Shown: piece after piece, positions 54,552 through 63,218 of the stretch | How the letters are laid out: each line of letters starts with the position of its first letter | Position numbering within the stretch: position 1 is the first letter of the stretch | Source of the DNA: CBDCEG01 sp965215775 | Lineage (GTDB): Bacteria > Pseudomonadota > Gammaproteobacteria > Cardiobacteriales > Ostreibacteriaceae | DNA: 64,000 nucleotides | Assembly: GCA_965215775.1 (NCBI GenBank) | Contig: CBDCEG010000009.1 | Location: 124,001 to 188,000 of the forward strand | Direction of reading: 5' to 3' | Program-made: the position numbers and the translations under genes | Notes under the pieces: generated by a model | The model's input: only the letters and a program-made list of their open reading frames with translations | Databases searched by the model: none | What the model was told of the DNA's origin: nothing

Positions 54552-55283
54552 TTAGTCAAACCATTTTAACTGCTGTCTTAAATTAACAACTTCTCCGACG
54601 ATTATTAAAACTGGGGTTTCTAAGTTTTTGGATTTTTCTACAATATTCTCAAGCGTTCCGACAACTACTTTTTGATCTTTTGTTGTGCCTTTGCTAATTA
54701 CAGCAATTGGATAATCTTTTGGTTTACCTATTTTTATTAAGTTCTCTGAGATAGTCGGAAGCTTTCTAAAACCCATTAGAAAAACTAGAGTTTCATTGGT
54801 TTTGAATGAATCCCAATCAATTTGTGATTTAGGTTTGTTGGGACTTTCATGTCCTGTGATCACACGAAAAGAGCTAACTTTTCCGCGTTGTGTTACAGGA
54901 ATTCCAGCGTATGCAGGAACTGAAATTGCAGAAGTAATTCCAGGGACAATTTCAAACTTTATATTTCTTTCCACCAAAAACAAAGCTTCTTCTCCACCAC
55001 GCCCGAAAACAAAAGGATCCCCACCTTTTAAACGAACAATATTATCAAATTCTTTAGTAGCGTCACATATTATTTGATTAATTTGATCTTGTGGAACTGG
55101 GTGTTTTCCACTTGTTTTACCAACATCAACTAATTTAGTATTTGGTTTTGCAAACTCTAAAATTTCAGGATTTGCCAACCTATCATAAATTATTATATCT
55201 GCCTGTTTTATATACCTTACTGCTTTTAAAGTAAGTAGCTCAATATCCCCAGGCCCTGCTCCGATTAAATATACTTTTTTCAT
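54552..55283 (-). CDS. cobA: Uroporphyrinogen-III C-methyltransferase (CobA/NirE)
   Basis: SAM-dependent methylation of uroporphyrinogen III to precorrin-2, first step to siroheme, cobalamin and heme d1. 243 aa; LIGAGPGDIELLTLKAVRYI, YDRLANPEIL, VRLKGGDPFVFGRGGEEALF and VPGITSAISVPAYAGIPVTQ are the family blocks. No fused CysG dehydrogenase domain. Its place behind nirF and nirJ suggests it serves heme d1 synthesis (NirE role). Confidence 0.92.
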   Translation of the reverse strand: MKKVYLIGAGPGDIELLTLKAVRYIKQADIIIYDRLANPEILEFAKPNTKLVDVGKTSGKHPVPQDQINQIICDATKEFDNIVRLKGGDPFVFGRGGEEALFLVERNIKFEIVPGITSAISVPAYAGIPVTQRGKVSSFRVITGHESPNKPKSQIDWDSFKTNETLVFLMGFRKLPTISENLIKIGKPKDYPIAVISKGTTKDQKVVVGTLENIVEKSKNLETPVLIIVGEVVNLRQQLKWFD

Positions 55284-55304
55284 AAAATTATTTTTTATTA
55301 TTGG

Positions 55305-56504
55305 TTATTTTATTTGATTAAAAATAAAAATCCCAGATGGTTTTTTCACTTCTAAAATATCTTTTTTAGTTTCCCAAGTTTTTGTATCTATTATAGAAAC
55401 CTTATTAGAAGTGTTAACAGAAACATATAGTTCTGGTTTCTCATTTGACCACCTAATATGTAAGATTTTCCCAGAGAATTCAATCTCTTTGATAACTTTT
55501 AGAGATTTTGTATCTATAATTTGTATAAAAGGAAATTTATCACCACTAAAAGTTGTAATTAAATATTTTTTATCAGGGCTAAGGCTAGTAAAAACAGGTA
55601 AGCCTTTTACTTTTATATTTTTAATAAATTCAAAATTAGAGTTATAAACCAAAACTTTACTATCACCAACGGCAGGAACAAATACTTTATCTCCACCAAT
55701 AGACCAAAATCCAAAATGTGGAACTTTTAGAACAATTTCTTTACTTTTATCTAAGAAAATCTCAATCTTTTTGTAAGTCATAGTTTCTAAATCAACGGTT
55801 CCAAAAAAATCAGATTTAAAAAATCCAACTATATAATTATTATCTTTAATCATCGCGTCAAAAGGTAAAACTCCAACCTTTTCAAACTCCTTGAAAATTT
55901 CAAAATCAGGCTCTTTAGCACCTTTATTTAAATCTTTCAGGACTGTTATTTTATCATTGTCCATTTGAGAGAAAATTAAGTAGTTTTTATAGATTTTAAT
56001 ACCTACATTTTTTGAATTAGTTTTGATTTTTTTGATTGGTTTTAAATCTCTACTTAAAATATCCACACTTTTATCATCATAATTTGCAACGGCAACAAAA
56101 TGTTTGCCGATTACAAAACCAATTGCACTTTTACTTGTTTTGTATTCAGTTATAACTTTATTTGTTATTGGATTTATTTTGATAATAAAACCATCTCTTG
56201 TAATAATATAACCATCATTATCTCTAAATTTAACAACAGCATGGCTCATGTCATGTAAATTTTCTATACTAGTGGTTTTTTGTTGGTTCTCAATAATTGC
56301 CAAAGATGAACTTTCTCTTTCTACAACAAAATATTTTTCAGTTGATATTGCAGAAAAGCTAAGAAAACCTAAGCTAGCAATCAAAACCTTAGCATTATTT
56401 TTTATTTTATTTATTTTATTTATTTTATTTATTTTATTTATTTTATTTATTTTCTTCATTGAATTAGCTAATTTACTTATATTGCTTACATTATTTAAAC
56501 TCAT
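55305..56504 (-). CDS. nirF: NirF-like heme d1 biosynthesis protein
   Basis: Cytochrome-d1-type beta propeller protein needed for late heme d1 synthesis. Blades show FVVERESSSLAIIENQ, AVVKFRDNDGYIITRDGFII, FVAVANYDDKSVDILSRDL and AVGDSKVLVYNSNFEFIKNI. Start set at 56504: AGAGGAAA precedes it and the ATG overlaps the nirJ stop (ATGA). Before the membrane/signal segment (VLIASLGFLSFSAIS) lie five KIN tripeptides from a 9-bp DNA repeat; an inner ATG just before them is an alternative start. Confidence 0.85.
   Translation of the reverse strand: MSLNNVSNISKLANSMKKINKINKINKINKINKIKNNAKVLIASLGFLSFSAISTEKYFVVERESSSLAIIENQQKTTSIENLHDMSHAVVKFRDNDGYIITRDGFIIKINPITNKVITEYKTSKSAIGFVIGKHFVAVANYDDKSVDILSRDLKPIKKIKTNSKNVGIKIYKNYLIFSQMDNDKITVLKDLNKGAKEPDFEIFKEFEKVGVLPFDAMIKDNNYIVGFFKSDFFGTVDLETMTYKKIEIFLDKSKEIVLKVPHFGFWSIGGDKVFVPAVGDSKVLVYNSNFEFIKNIKVKGLPVFTSLSPDKKYLITTFSGDKFPFIQIIDTKSLKVIKEIEFSGKILHIRWSNEKPELYVSVNTSNKVSIIDTKTWETKKDILEVKKPSGIFIFNQIK
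56401..56454 (-). repeat. 9-bp tandem repeat encoding KIN in NirF
   Basis: Six units of TTTATTTTA (last with C). Frame is kept by any copy change. Confidence 0.9.
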
Positions 56505-57619
56505 AAAATTTCCTCTTTTGTAAGGTAACAAGAAGGATCTTGCCCCCATAAATCTCCATAAATAGCATAAGCTCGGCTTCGGCTTCCACCATTACATATA
56601 TTAATATATTTACAATTACTACATTTGCCATTTAATTTTCGTGGCATTTGTCTTAGTTTATTAAGCAAATCATTATCTTTTGCCTGCCAAATTTGACTAA
56701 ATGGTGTTTCTAAATAATTGCCAATATTTTTTGTGAAAAATGGGTCAGGTTTAACATTTCCCGCCCAGTCCATATTTCCCAATTTCTTACCTGCACTATT
56801 TCCACCCCAAGATTTTAGTTTAGTAGTTAGAGCTTCAACGAATTCGGGGTAGTTTTTTTCAAAGCGTTTTAATAACAAAATAGCATCCATTTCCATATTT
56901 CCAGTTACAAGGTCTATGTTTCTTCCATTCTTATAATACTCAAAAGCCTTGTCAATTATGAATTCTACATATTCTCGGCGTTCTTGTTTGGTAATATCAA
57001 TATTTAAATTATCAAGCCCACGCCCAGAATAAACTAAGTGTGAAATATATAATTTATTTACATTTAAGCTTTCTGCAAGTTCAAACATTTCATAAAAACT
57101 AGATTTAGTTTCTTTAGTTATTGTAAATCTAATTCCTGCATTCCCACCATTTTCTTGAATTAATTTGATTGCCGCAATTGCCTTTGCATAAGAGCCTTTT
57201 CGTCCTCTAAATTTATCATGAATATCTTTTGTTCCATCAATACTTATGCCTATATAATTAAATGTATCAATAATTTGCTGAACATTTTTCTCATTAATAT
57301 ACATACCATTAGTTGAAAGATAGGACATTAAACCTGCATCTTTTACACATTTCGCAATATCAAAAATATCTTTACGCAATAATGGCTCACCACCACTAAA
57401 AATAATGAATTTGATATTTGATTTTTTGAGTTCGCCAATTGTTCTTTCTATCTCTGCAAAGCTAAGTGTGTCCTTGGTGTAAGGATCTGCTTTGCTATAA
57501 CAATGTTTGCAAAATAGGTTACAACGATTTGTGAAATTCCAAATCATAATACTGCCATCTAATGATCGCTGAGGTTTTTCTTCAAGTGTTGATTTAATTA
57601 GGTTTGATAATCTAAACAT
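56501..57619 (-). CDS. nirJ: NirJ, radical SAM enzyme of heme d1 biosynthesis
   Basis: 372 aa. Radical-SAM cluster CNLFCKHCYSKADP (about 33-46), FSGGEPLLRKDIFDIAK, and a C-terminal SPASM-like cluster CSNCKYINICNGGSRSRAYA. NirJ removes propionate side chains from the heme d1 precursor. Starts at the last base of the cytochrome c stop (TAATG). Confidence 0.88.
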   Translation of the reverse strand: MFRLSNLIKSTLEEKPQRSLDGSIMIWNFTNRCNLFCKHCYSKADPYTKDTLSFAEIERTIGELKKSNIKFIIFSGGEPLLRKDIFDIAKCVKDAGLMSYLSTNGMYINEKNVQQIIDTFNYIGISIDGTKDIHDKFRGRKGSYAKAIAAIKLIQENGGNAGIRFTITKETKSSFYEMFELAESLNVNKLYISHLVYSGRGLDNLNIDITKQERREYVEFIIDKAFEYYKNGRNIDLVTGNMEMDAILLLKRFEKNYPEFVEALTTKLKSWGGNSAGKKLGNMDWAGNVKPDPFFTKNIGNYLETPFSQIWQAKDNDLLNKLRQMPRKLNGKCSNCKYINICNGGSRSRAYAIYGDLWGQDPSCYLTKEEIL

Positions 57620-58017
57620 TATTTTATTTCCGTGGTTTGTTTGCTTGTTTCTTTAAATGAAAAAATATAATCCAATATTAAGTTTAATTCATTGGTTTTT
57701 ATTACAGCTCCAAATGCAGGCATTGCAGTCCTTTTATAACCTAACTGCTTATAACTAAGCTCTGGATTTGCTATATGAAGACTTGCTTGTGATTTGGTTC
57801 TTGTGTTTGCAATTTGAGAAAATGATGGTCCAAAAGCCGTTGATTTCTGATGATGACAGCCCCAACAATATTTCTCAAATACTTGTTTTCCAGTTAAACT
57901 ATAATTGTTATTTGCAATATCAAAGGAATTATCAGCAAATGTAACACTTGCAAAAATCCCACAAAATAAAATAGCAAATTTGAATTTGTTTGGGTTTTTA
58001 ATGTATATATTTTTCAT
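57619..58017 (-). CDS. Periplasmic c-type cytochrome (NirC / cytochrome c55X type)
   Basis: 132 aa, signal peptide about 1-28, one haem site CWGCH (about 50-54) and a later Met ligand in AMPAFG. First gene of the nirJ-nirF-cobA block, so it likely donates electrons in heme d1 synthesis or nitrite reduction. Confidence 0.75.
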   Translation of the reverse strand: MKNIYIKNPNKFKFAILFCGIFASVTFADNSFDIANNNYSLTGKQVFEKYCWGCHHQKSTAFGPSFSQIANTRTKSQASLHIANPELSYKQLGYKRTAMPAFGAVIKTNELNLILDYIFSFKETSKQTTEIK

Positions 58018-58265
58018 ATTTATAATTATATTAAAGTTAACTAATTATATGTTATTTTTATGCTTCTTTCTTGATTTGAGTCATTTTTTTAAATGGATTT
58101 ATTTATGATATTTTAATCATTGATTAGACTGAAATTCATAGTTAAAAACTTATGTTCTTTTAAACTCCAACAGACTGTAATAATTAACTATAAAAATAAT
58201 GAAACCACAAAGTTGCTGTATTTTATTTGATTTATATTGAAGTGGTGGGTGAGATTGTTTCTAAC

Positions 58266-58299
58266 AAACATTTATAAATTTATCAATTTATAAATGTTT
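58266..58299. repeat. Perfect 15-bp AT-only-type inverted repeat at a stop codon
   Basis: AAACATTTATAAATT (58266-58280) and its complement (58285-58299) with a 4-base loop overlap the end of the YgjV-like gene. May end or stabilise that transcript; no clear U-run. Confidence 0.6.
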
Positions 58300-58580
58300 A
58301 ATAAAGCGATAAAAACATTAGGAATTATTATTGGCCAAACTTTGCCTAATAAGTATGCATAAACAACAAATAACAAACAAGCAATAGTATTTAGAATTAA
58401 AAATAGTGTTAACTTAATATCAGGAAAGAAAAAACTAATAACTAAAAGTGAGGAGGCAAAGTAGCCTAAATATTGAACTTGTTTGTCTGTTAAAAGTTTT
58501 TTCTTAACCTCTTGATTTTTTTGTTGGTTTGCTTGTTGGTTTGCTTGTTGGTTTGCTTGTTGTATGTCGTTATTTTTCAT
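58272..58580 (-). CDS. YgjV-like small inner-membrane protein
   Basis: 102 aa. Hydrophilic start with three QANQ units from a 12-bp repeat (58521-58556), then three helices: LGYFASSLLVISFFF, LFLILNTIACLLFVVYAYLL and IIIPNVFIALLNIYKLI, matching the YgjV/CBU_0592 pattern. Function unknown. Confidence 0.65.
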   Translation of the reverse strand: MKNNDIQQANQQANQQANQQKNQEVKKKLLTDKQVQYLGYFASSLLVISFFFPDIKLTLFLILNTIACLLFVVYAYLLGKVWPIIIPNVFIALLNIYKLINL

Positions 58581-58600
58581 TTTAGTTTTTTAATTTTTTA

Positions 58601-59362
58601 TTATTTTAATTTGTCGTATTGAGTAATGAATTTATTTTCACGCCCTTGAGCTTTATAAATAGCTTTTTGTCTTCTGAGCTCTTCTTTATTTGGTGGGTCT
58701 TGACGGTTCCATTTTATGATTAGATTCTTGGTTTTTTTCTTAATTGTTAAGTTATACTGGCTTTCCATATAAAGCATTGCTCTTGCAATTTCACCTTTTA
58801 TACTATCTTTTGGTTCTGCAATTCTTGACTTTCTATTTACTTCAAAATCACAGTTTCCAAACTCTCTTTTTTCACCGCTAATATTTGCAAATTTATAATT
58901 ACTTCGTGCTTTATTTATTTGGACATTTGCTGGGTAAATATTGTGTAAATCAGATTCTATAATTCTAAATTGTTCATTATTTTTCTGACATTGTTTTCTA
59001 GTTCCGCATTTTAAATCATAGGTCATCCAGCTTGCTGGGAAAATATGTTCTGCATTTATATTATTATTTCTTGCACTTTTTTTACTATTATCAAAATCAT
59101 AGCCGCAGTAAAAAGTTTTACCTTTTGCTGGATAAACTTTACCCCATAAAACTCCAAGAGCTTTTCTATAATTATTGTTTTTGTTGTTTTTATTATTACT
59201 ATTGTATATATTTTTATCTGATTTATTGGTTTCTTTTGCTTTTGAAACAAGAGTTTGTGCATCTCTTTTTTGTTTGGTCATATTTACATTTCGCCAAATT
59301 CCCCAAGCAACAGTTAGAATCATAAAAATCATTGCTGCAATCATTGTAATTAATTTTCTCAT
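58601..59362 (-). CDS. endA: Endonuclease I (secreted/periplasmic DNase)
   Basis: 253 aa, N-terminal signal or anchor helix (about 5-22). The beta-beta-alpha metal motif is in NAEHIFPASW (His/Glu) and DLHNIYPANVQINKARSN (Asn), with a zinc-finger-free core and a C-terminal EIARAMLYMESQYNL helix. An Asn/Lys-rich low-complexity stretch (about 52-65) precedes the core. Degrades DNA outside the cytoplasm. Confidence 0.9.
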   Translation of the reverse strand: MRKLITMIAAMIFMILTVAWGIWRNVNMTKQKRDAQTLVSKAKETNKSDKNIYNSNNKNNKNNNYRKALGVLWGKVYPAKGKTFYCGYDFDNSKKSARNNNINAEHIFPASWMTYDLKCGTRKQCQKNNEQFRIIESDLHNIYPANVQINKARSNYKFANISGEKREFGNCDFEVNRKSRIAEPKDSIKGEIARAMLYMESQYNLTIKKKTKNLIIKWNRQDPPNKEELRRQKAIYKAQGRENKFITQYDKLK

Positions 59363-59528
59363 ATGGTCTCTTTAGTTATTTTTGAAGTTTAAAAACTTAT
59401 ACAAGTATAACATAATTTATTTTTAAAATTGATTATCAAAAAAATATCTACGATTAAAATTTTTAATTATATTATTCATTGTATAATTGTAAAATAGTTT
59501 CACAAATTCTGTAAACAGGTATAAAAAA

Positions 59529-60107
59529 ATGAAAAAAATAATATTAGTTTCACTTATGTTTTTGATTGGTTTAAATAATTGTTTTGCTGATAATTTAACC
59601 TTTAAATTGAATTCGGCAACAGCTAAAGTTACTGAAAAAACTTGGCAAGATAAATATTTATTAATAGCAATTGGTTATACTGGTTGCCCAGATGTTTGCC
59701 CTACAACTATGATTGATTTTCGTGGTGCTTTGGATTATTTTGATAAAAAAAATTTAGAAATAGCAAAACAGCTTCAACCAATTTGGATTGGGATTGACCC
59801 AACTTCTGATACTTTGGAGGATATCACGGCTTATACTAAACATTTTGAGAAAAGAATTGTAGGACTGCGAGCTGATAATTTTGAAATTTTAAATAATGTT
59901 GTAAAACAATTAAATGCAGATTATGGTTATCAAATAAATGGTAAACCAGTAAAGCCACCACTTCCCAAAGGTTATACAGTTTACCATAGTACTTATATTT
60001 ATTTATACTCTCCTAGCCGTGAATTGGTTGATGTATTTTCATTTAATTTGGGTGGAACTCAGCTTGCAAAAAAAATAGAAATAGCCATTTCAAAATATAA
60101 AAAATAA
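59529..60107 (+). CDS. SCO1/SenC family copper chaperone
   Basis: 192 aa, signal peptide about 1-20. Copper site CPDVCP (about 57-62) and the distal His in YHSTYIYLYSP. Delivers copper to cytochrome oxidase or acts as thiol reductase. Forms a redox operon with the next gene. Confidence 0.9.
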   Translation: MKKIILVSLMFLIGLNNCFADNLTFKLNSATAKVTEKTWQDKYLLIAIGYTGCPDVCPTTMIDFRGALDYFDKKNLEIAKQLQPIWIGIDPTSDTLEDITAYTKHFEKRIVGLRADNFEILNNVVKQLNADYGYQINGKPVKPPLPKGYTVYHSTYIYLYSPSRELVDVFSFNLGGTQLAKKIEIAISKYKK

Positions 60108-60112
60108 TCGCA

Positions 60113-60628
60113 ATGAAAGTATTAATAATAGTTTTAGTATTTTTAAGTTTTAATGTTTTTGCCAAGCAACCACAAAACTGCAAGATACCAAATGGATTTA
60201 AAAAAGTTAATTATCTTAAACAGCTTAAAAATAAAGAGTTTTTTGCTTTAAACAAAGCTGAAGTGAAAATAAAACTCTCTAAAAAAGTAACTTTAATTAA
60301 CTTTTGGGCAAGTTGGTGCGTTCCTTGCCGTAAAGAGTTACCGCTTTTAAGTAATTTATCAAATTCTTTAACTGGAAAAAACTATGATATTAAAGTAATA
60401 AACTTGGCAGATTCAGAACAAGAAAAAAATACAGTTCTGCAAAAACTAAATATAAAAAATTTGTCAAATGTATATTTAAAAGATTATCTAATTTTGGAAC
60501 AATTAAACTTAACAGGTTTACCAGCTACAGTTGTTCAGACAAATACTAAAAGCTTTGTTGCAATCGGAATTTTGAAAAATAAAATAGAAGATTTGGATAT
60601 TTGGCTAAAGTGTTTAAACGACTTTTAG
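60113..60628 (+). CDS. TlpA/ResA-like thioredoxin protein
   Basis: 171 aa, signal peptide about 1-17, active site ASWCVPCRKELPLL (about 64-77) and cis-Pro in GLPATVV. Exported thiol reductase, probably for SCO or cytochrome c maturation. Its end overlaps comF by about 20 bases. Confidence 0.87.
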   Translation: MKVLIIVLVFLSFNVFAKQPQNCKIPNGFKKVNYLKQLKNKEFFALNKAEVKIKLSKKVTLINFWASWCVPCRKELPLLSNLSNSLTGKNYDIKVINLADSEQEKNTVLQKLNIKNLSNVYLKDYLILEQLNLTGLPATVVQTNTKSFVAIGILKNKIEDLDIWLKCLNDF

Positions 60629-61377
60629 ATAACTCAAAACAAATATTAGCTGATAATATTTGTTTTGGTTGCTTTGAAAAATCTAAAAATAACCTCTGTG
60701 AAAATTGTTTGCAAAATATAAAGCAACCAGACTATTGGTGTAATATTTGTGGTTATGAAATATTAGAAGAAACAAGCACTCAAGTATGTAATAATTGCTT
60801 AAAAAAGCCACCAAATTTCAATAAAATAAACTATATAGGAACTTACGAATTAACTCTTAAAGACTTAATAAACAGAGCAAAAAACAATAAAGATATAAAA
60901 GCACTTTCTGCACTTAATTATTTGTTAGAAATTAGATTAAGTAATTTCATTGAAAACTTAGTTGAAAATACTAAAGAAAATTCAAATGAAAATAATAAAC
61001 AAAACAATAAACAAATCAACTTATTACCAATGCCAACACCAGTTAGTAGAATGATGTTTAGAGGTTATAATTTACCACGATTGCTAGCAAAAAATATAAA
61101 ACGAAACCTAAGAAATAAAGGAATAAATTTAAATATTATTAGTGAAAACAAAGTAACTCTGCCTTTTTATCTAAAAAGACAAACAAAAATGAATTTAAAG
61201 CAAAGGATTAATAACAAGCATAATTTTAAAATAAACAGTAAGTTACCCCAAGATATTGTTATTTTTGATGATGTTGTAACCACAACAAATACAGTTAGTG
61301 AGCTATCAAAAAATTTGAAGAAACAAGGTGTTAAAAATATTAGTATTTGGGCTTTATCACGAGGAGTGATGCATTAG
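60610..61377 (+). CDS. comF: ComF family phosphoribosyltransferase-like protein
   Basis: About 255 aa. N-terminal zinc ribbon CFGCFEKSKNNLCENC with CNICG and CNNC, then a PRTase domain with the PRPP motif IVIFDDVVTTTNTVSELS near the C-terminus. Linked to DNA uptake in competent bacteria. No ATG is near; GTG at 60610 or TTG at 60601 are possible starts, both inside the preceding gene. An Asn-rich insertion (about 120-135) is unusual. Confidence 0.85.
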   Translation: MFKRLLDNSKQILADNICFGCFEKSKNNLCENCLQNIKQPDYWCNICGYEILEETSTQVCNNCLKKPPNFNKINYIGTYELTLKDLINRAKNNKDIKALSALNYLLEIRLSNFIENLVENTKENSNENNKQNNKQINLLPMPTPVSRMMFRGYNLPRLLAKNIKRNLRNKGINLNIISENKVTLPFYLKRQTKMNLKQRINNKHNFKINSKLPQDIVIFDDVVTTTNTVSELSKNLKKQGVKNISIWALSRGVMH

Positions 61378-61472
61378 TTTACTAATCTAACTCTTAGAAG
61401 CAAAGATTTTTAAGTTATTTTCTGTTATTATTTACCCTTTAAATTAATATTAAAACTAAACAGAGAATTATT

Positions 61473-63179
61473 ATGAAAAAAGATATTTTAGCACCAGATT
61501 TAGGCAGTGATGAATGCTTCCCAGTAGTAGAAATACTTGCAAATATTGGCGATATGATTGAGAAAGATGAGGCGATTTTATTACTTGAATCGGATAAAGC
61601 AACGATGGAAATACCAGCAACTGAAACTGGGAAATTACTGGAAATAAAAGTTTCTGTTGGTGATAAAGTTAAATCAAATGATTTGGTTGCAATTATGGAA
61701 GCTACTAATTCAGCACAAGAAAACACAGAAAATAAAAAACAGCCAGAAGCTAAAGCAACAACTTTAAATACAAATGCAGATATAACTTGTGAAATGTTAG
61801 TTCTTGGCTCAGGTCCTGGTGGTTATTCTGCTGCGTTTCGTTCTGCGGACTTAGGTATGAAAACGGTAATCGTTGAAAAATATAACTCACTTGGTGGTGT
61901 TTGTTTAAATGTTGGCTGTATTCCATCAAAAGCTTTATTGCACACCGCTCATACAATTGATGCTGCTAAAAATGCCAAACATCACGGAGTTACATTTTCA
62001 GCTCCAAAAATTGATATTGATAAAGTTCGTGCAAGTAAAGATGGCGTTGTTGGTAAGCTTACCAAAGGAATTGCAGCAATGGCTAAAATGCGAAAAGTAG
62101 AAACTATAACAGGTGTTGGCGAATTTATAGATGCTAATTCTATGAAAGTTACTGCAAATGATGGAAGTGTTAAAATAGTTGCATTTGAAAAAGCAATAAT
62201 ATCAGCAGGATCAAGAGTTATTAACCTACCTTTTATGCCAGAAGATGAGAGAATTATAGACTCAACAGGTGCATTAGAATTACGCAAAATTCCAAAACAT
62301 ATGTTAGTTATTGGTGGTGGAATTATTGGAATGGAAATGGCTACGGTTTATTCTAGTTTAGGTGCGAAAATTTCAGTGGTTGAATTATCCAAAGGATTAA
62401 TGCCTGGAGCAGATGCGGATTTGATTAAACCTTGGTTGAAAAATAATAAACATAGATTTGAAGATATATTATTAGAAACAAAAGTAGTTGCCGCCAAAGC
62501 AAATAAAAAAGGAATAGATATAACTTTTGAGGGCAAAACAAATGAAACTAAAACTTATGATATGGTTTTGATTGCAGTTGGGCGTGCTGCAAATGGTGGC
62601 TTAATTGGTGCTCAAAATGCAGGAGTTAGCGTTGATGAGCGTGGATTTATAGCTGTTGATAAACAAATGCGAACTAATGTTTCAAATATATTTGCAATTG
62701 GAGATTTGGTCGGACAACCAATGCTTGCACACAAAGCTGTTCATGAAGCACATGTAGCTGCTGAAGTTGCATTTGGTAAAAAATCATTTTTTGATGCAAG
62801 AGTAATTCCATCAGTTGCCTATACTTCACCAGAGATTGCATTTGCAGGTCTTACCGAAACTGTTGCCAAAGCTGAAAATATTGCTTATAAAGTTTCAGTT
62901 TTCCCATGGGCTGCGTCTGGAAAAGCTATTGCAAACGATGCTCAAGATGGATTTGTTAAATTATTATTTGATCCAAAAAGTGAGGTTATTTTAGGTGGTG
63001 CAGTTTGCGGAGTAAACGCTGGAGATTTAATTTCAGAAATTTGTCTGGCTATTGAAATGGGTGCTGATGCAACTGATATCGGGAAAACAATCCACCCACA
63101 CCCAACACTTTCTGAGTCAATTGGAATGGCCGCTGAAAACTTCCATGGACATTGCACTGATTTACCTCCTAAGAGGTAG
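61473..63179 (+). CDS. lpd: Dihydrolipoyl dehydrogenase with N-terminal lipoyl domain
   Basis: E3 component of 2-oxoacid dehydrogenase complexes, 568 aa. Lipoyl domain 1-80 with the lipoylated Lys in LESDKATMEIPA (about 44); flavoprotein part with GSGPGGYSAA, redox cysteines GGVCLNVGCIPSKALLH, GGGIIGMEMATVYSSLG for NAD and the catalytic HPHPTLSES. Genes for E1/E2 are not adjacent upstream. Confidence 0.95.
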   Translation: MKKDILAPDLGSDECFPVVEILANIGDMIEKDEAILLLESDKATMEIPATETGKLLEIKVSVGDKVKSNDLVAIMEATNSAQENTENKKQPEAKATTLNTNADITCEMLVLGSGPGGYSAAFRSADLGMKTVIVEKYNSLGGVCLNVGCIPSKALLHTAHTIDAAKNAKHHGVTFSAPKIDIDKVRASKDGVVGKLTKGIAAMAKMRKVETITGVGEFIDANSMKVTANDGSVKIVAFEKAIISAGSRVINLPFMPEDERIIDSTGALELRKIPKHMLVIGGGIIGMEMATVYSSLGAKISVVELSKGLMPGADADLIKPWLKNNKHRFEDILLETKVVAAKANKKGIDITFEGKTNETKTYDMVLIAVGRAANGGLIGAQNAGVSVDERGFIAVDKQMRTNVSNIFAIGDLVGQPMLAHKAVHEAHVAAEVAFGKKSFFDARVIPSVAYTSPEIAFAGLTETVAKAENIAYKVSVFPWAASGKAIANDAQDGFVKLLFDPKSEVILGGAVCGVNAGDLISEICLAIEMGADATDIGKTIHPHPTLSESIGMAAENFHGHCTDLPPKR

Positions 63180-63218
63180 GGGCTTAGTATGAGGAAAATT
63201 AATAAACTAGAGGATTAA

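Noticed and set aside
56401..56454. Phase-variable switch in nirF
   Set aside because: Nine-base units keep the frame, so copy changes alter length only and cannot switch the gene off.
58018..58265. Small RNA or gene between the cytochrome c gene and the YgjV-like gene
   Set aside because: AT-rich DNA without a convincing promoter-terminator pair or reading frame.
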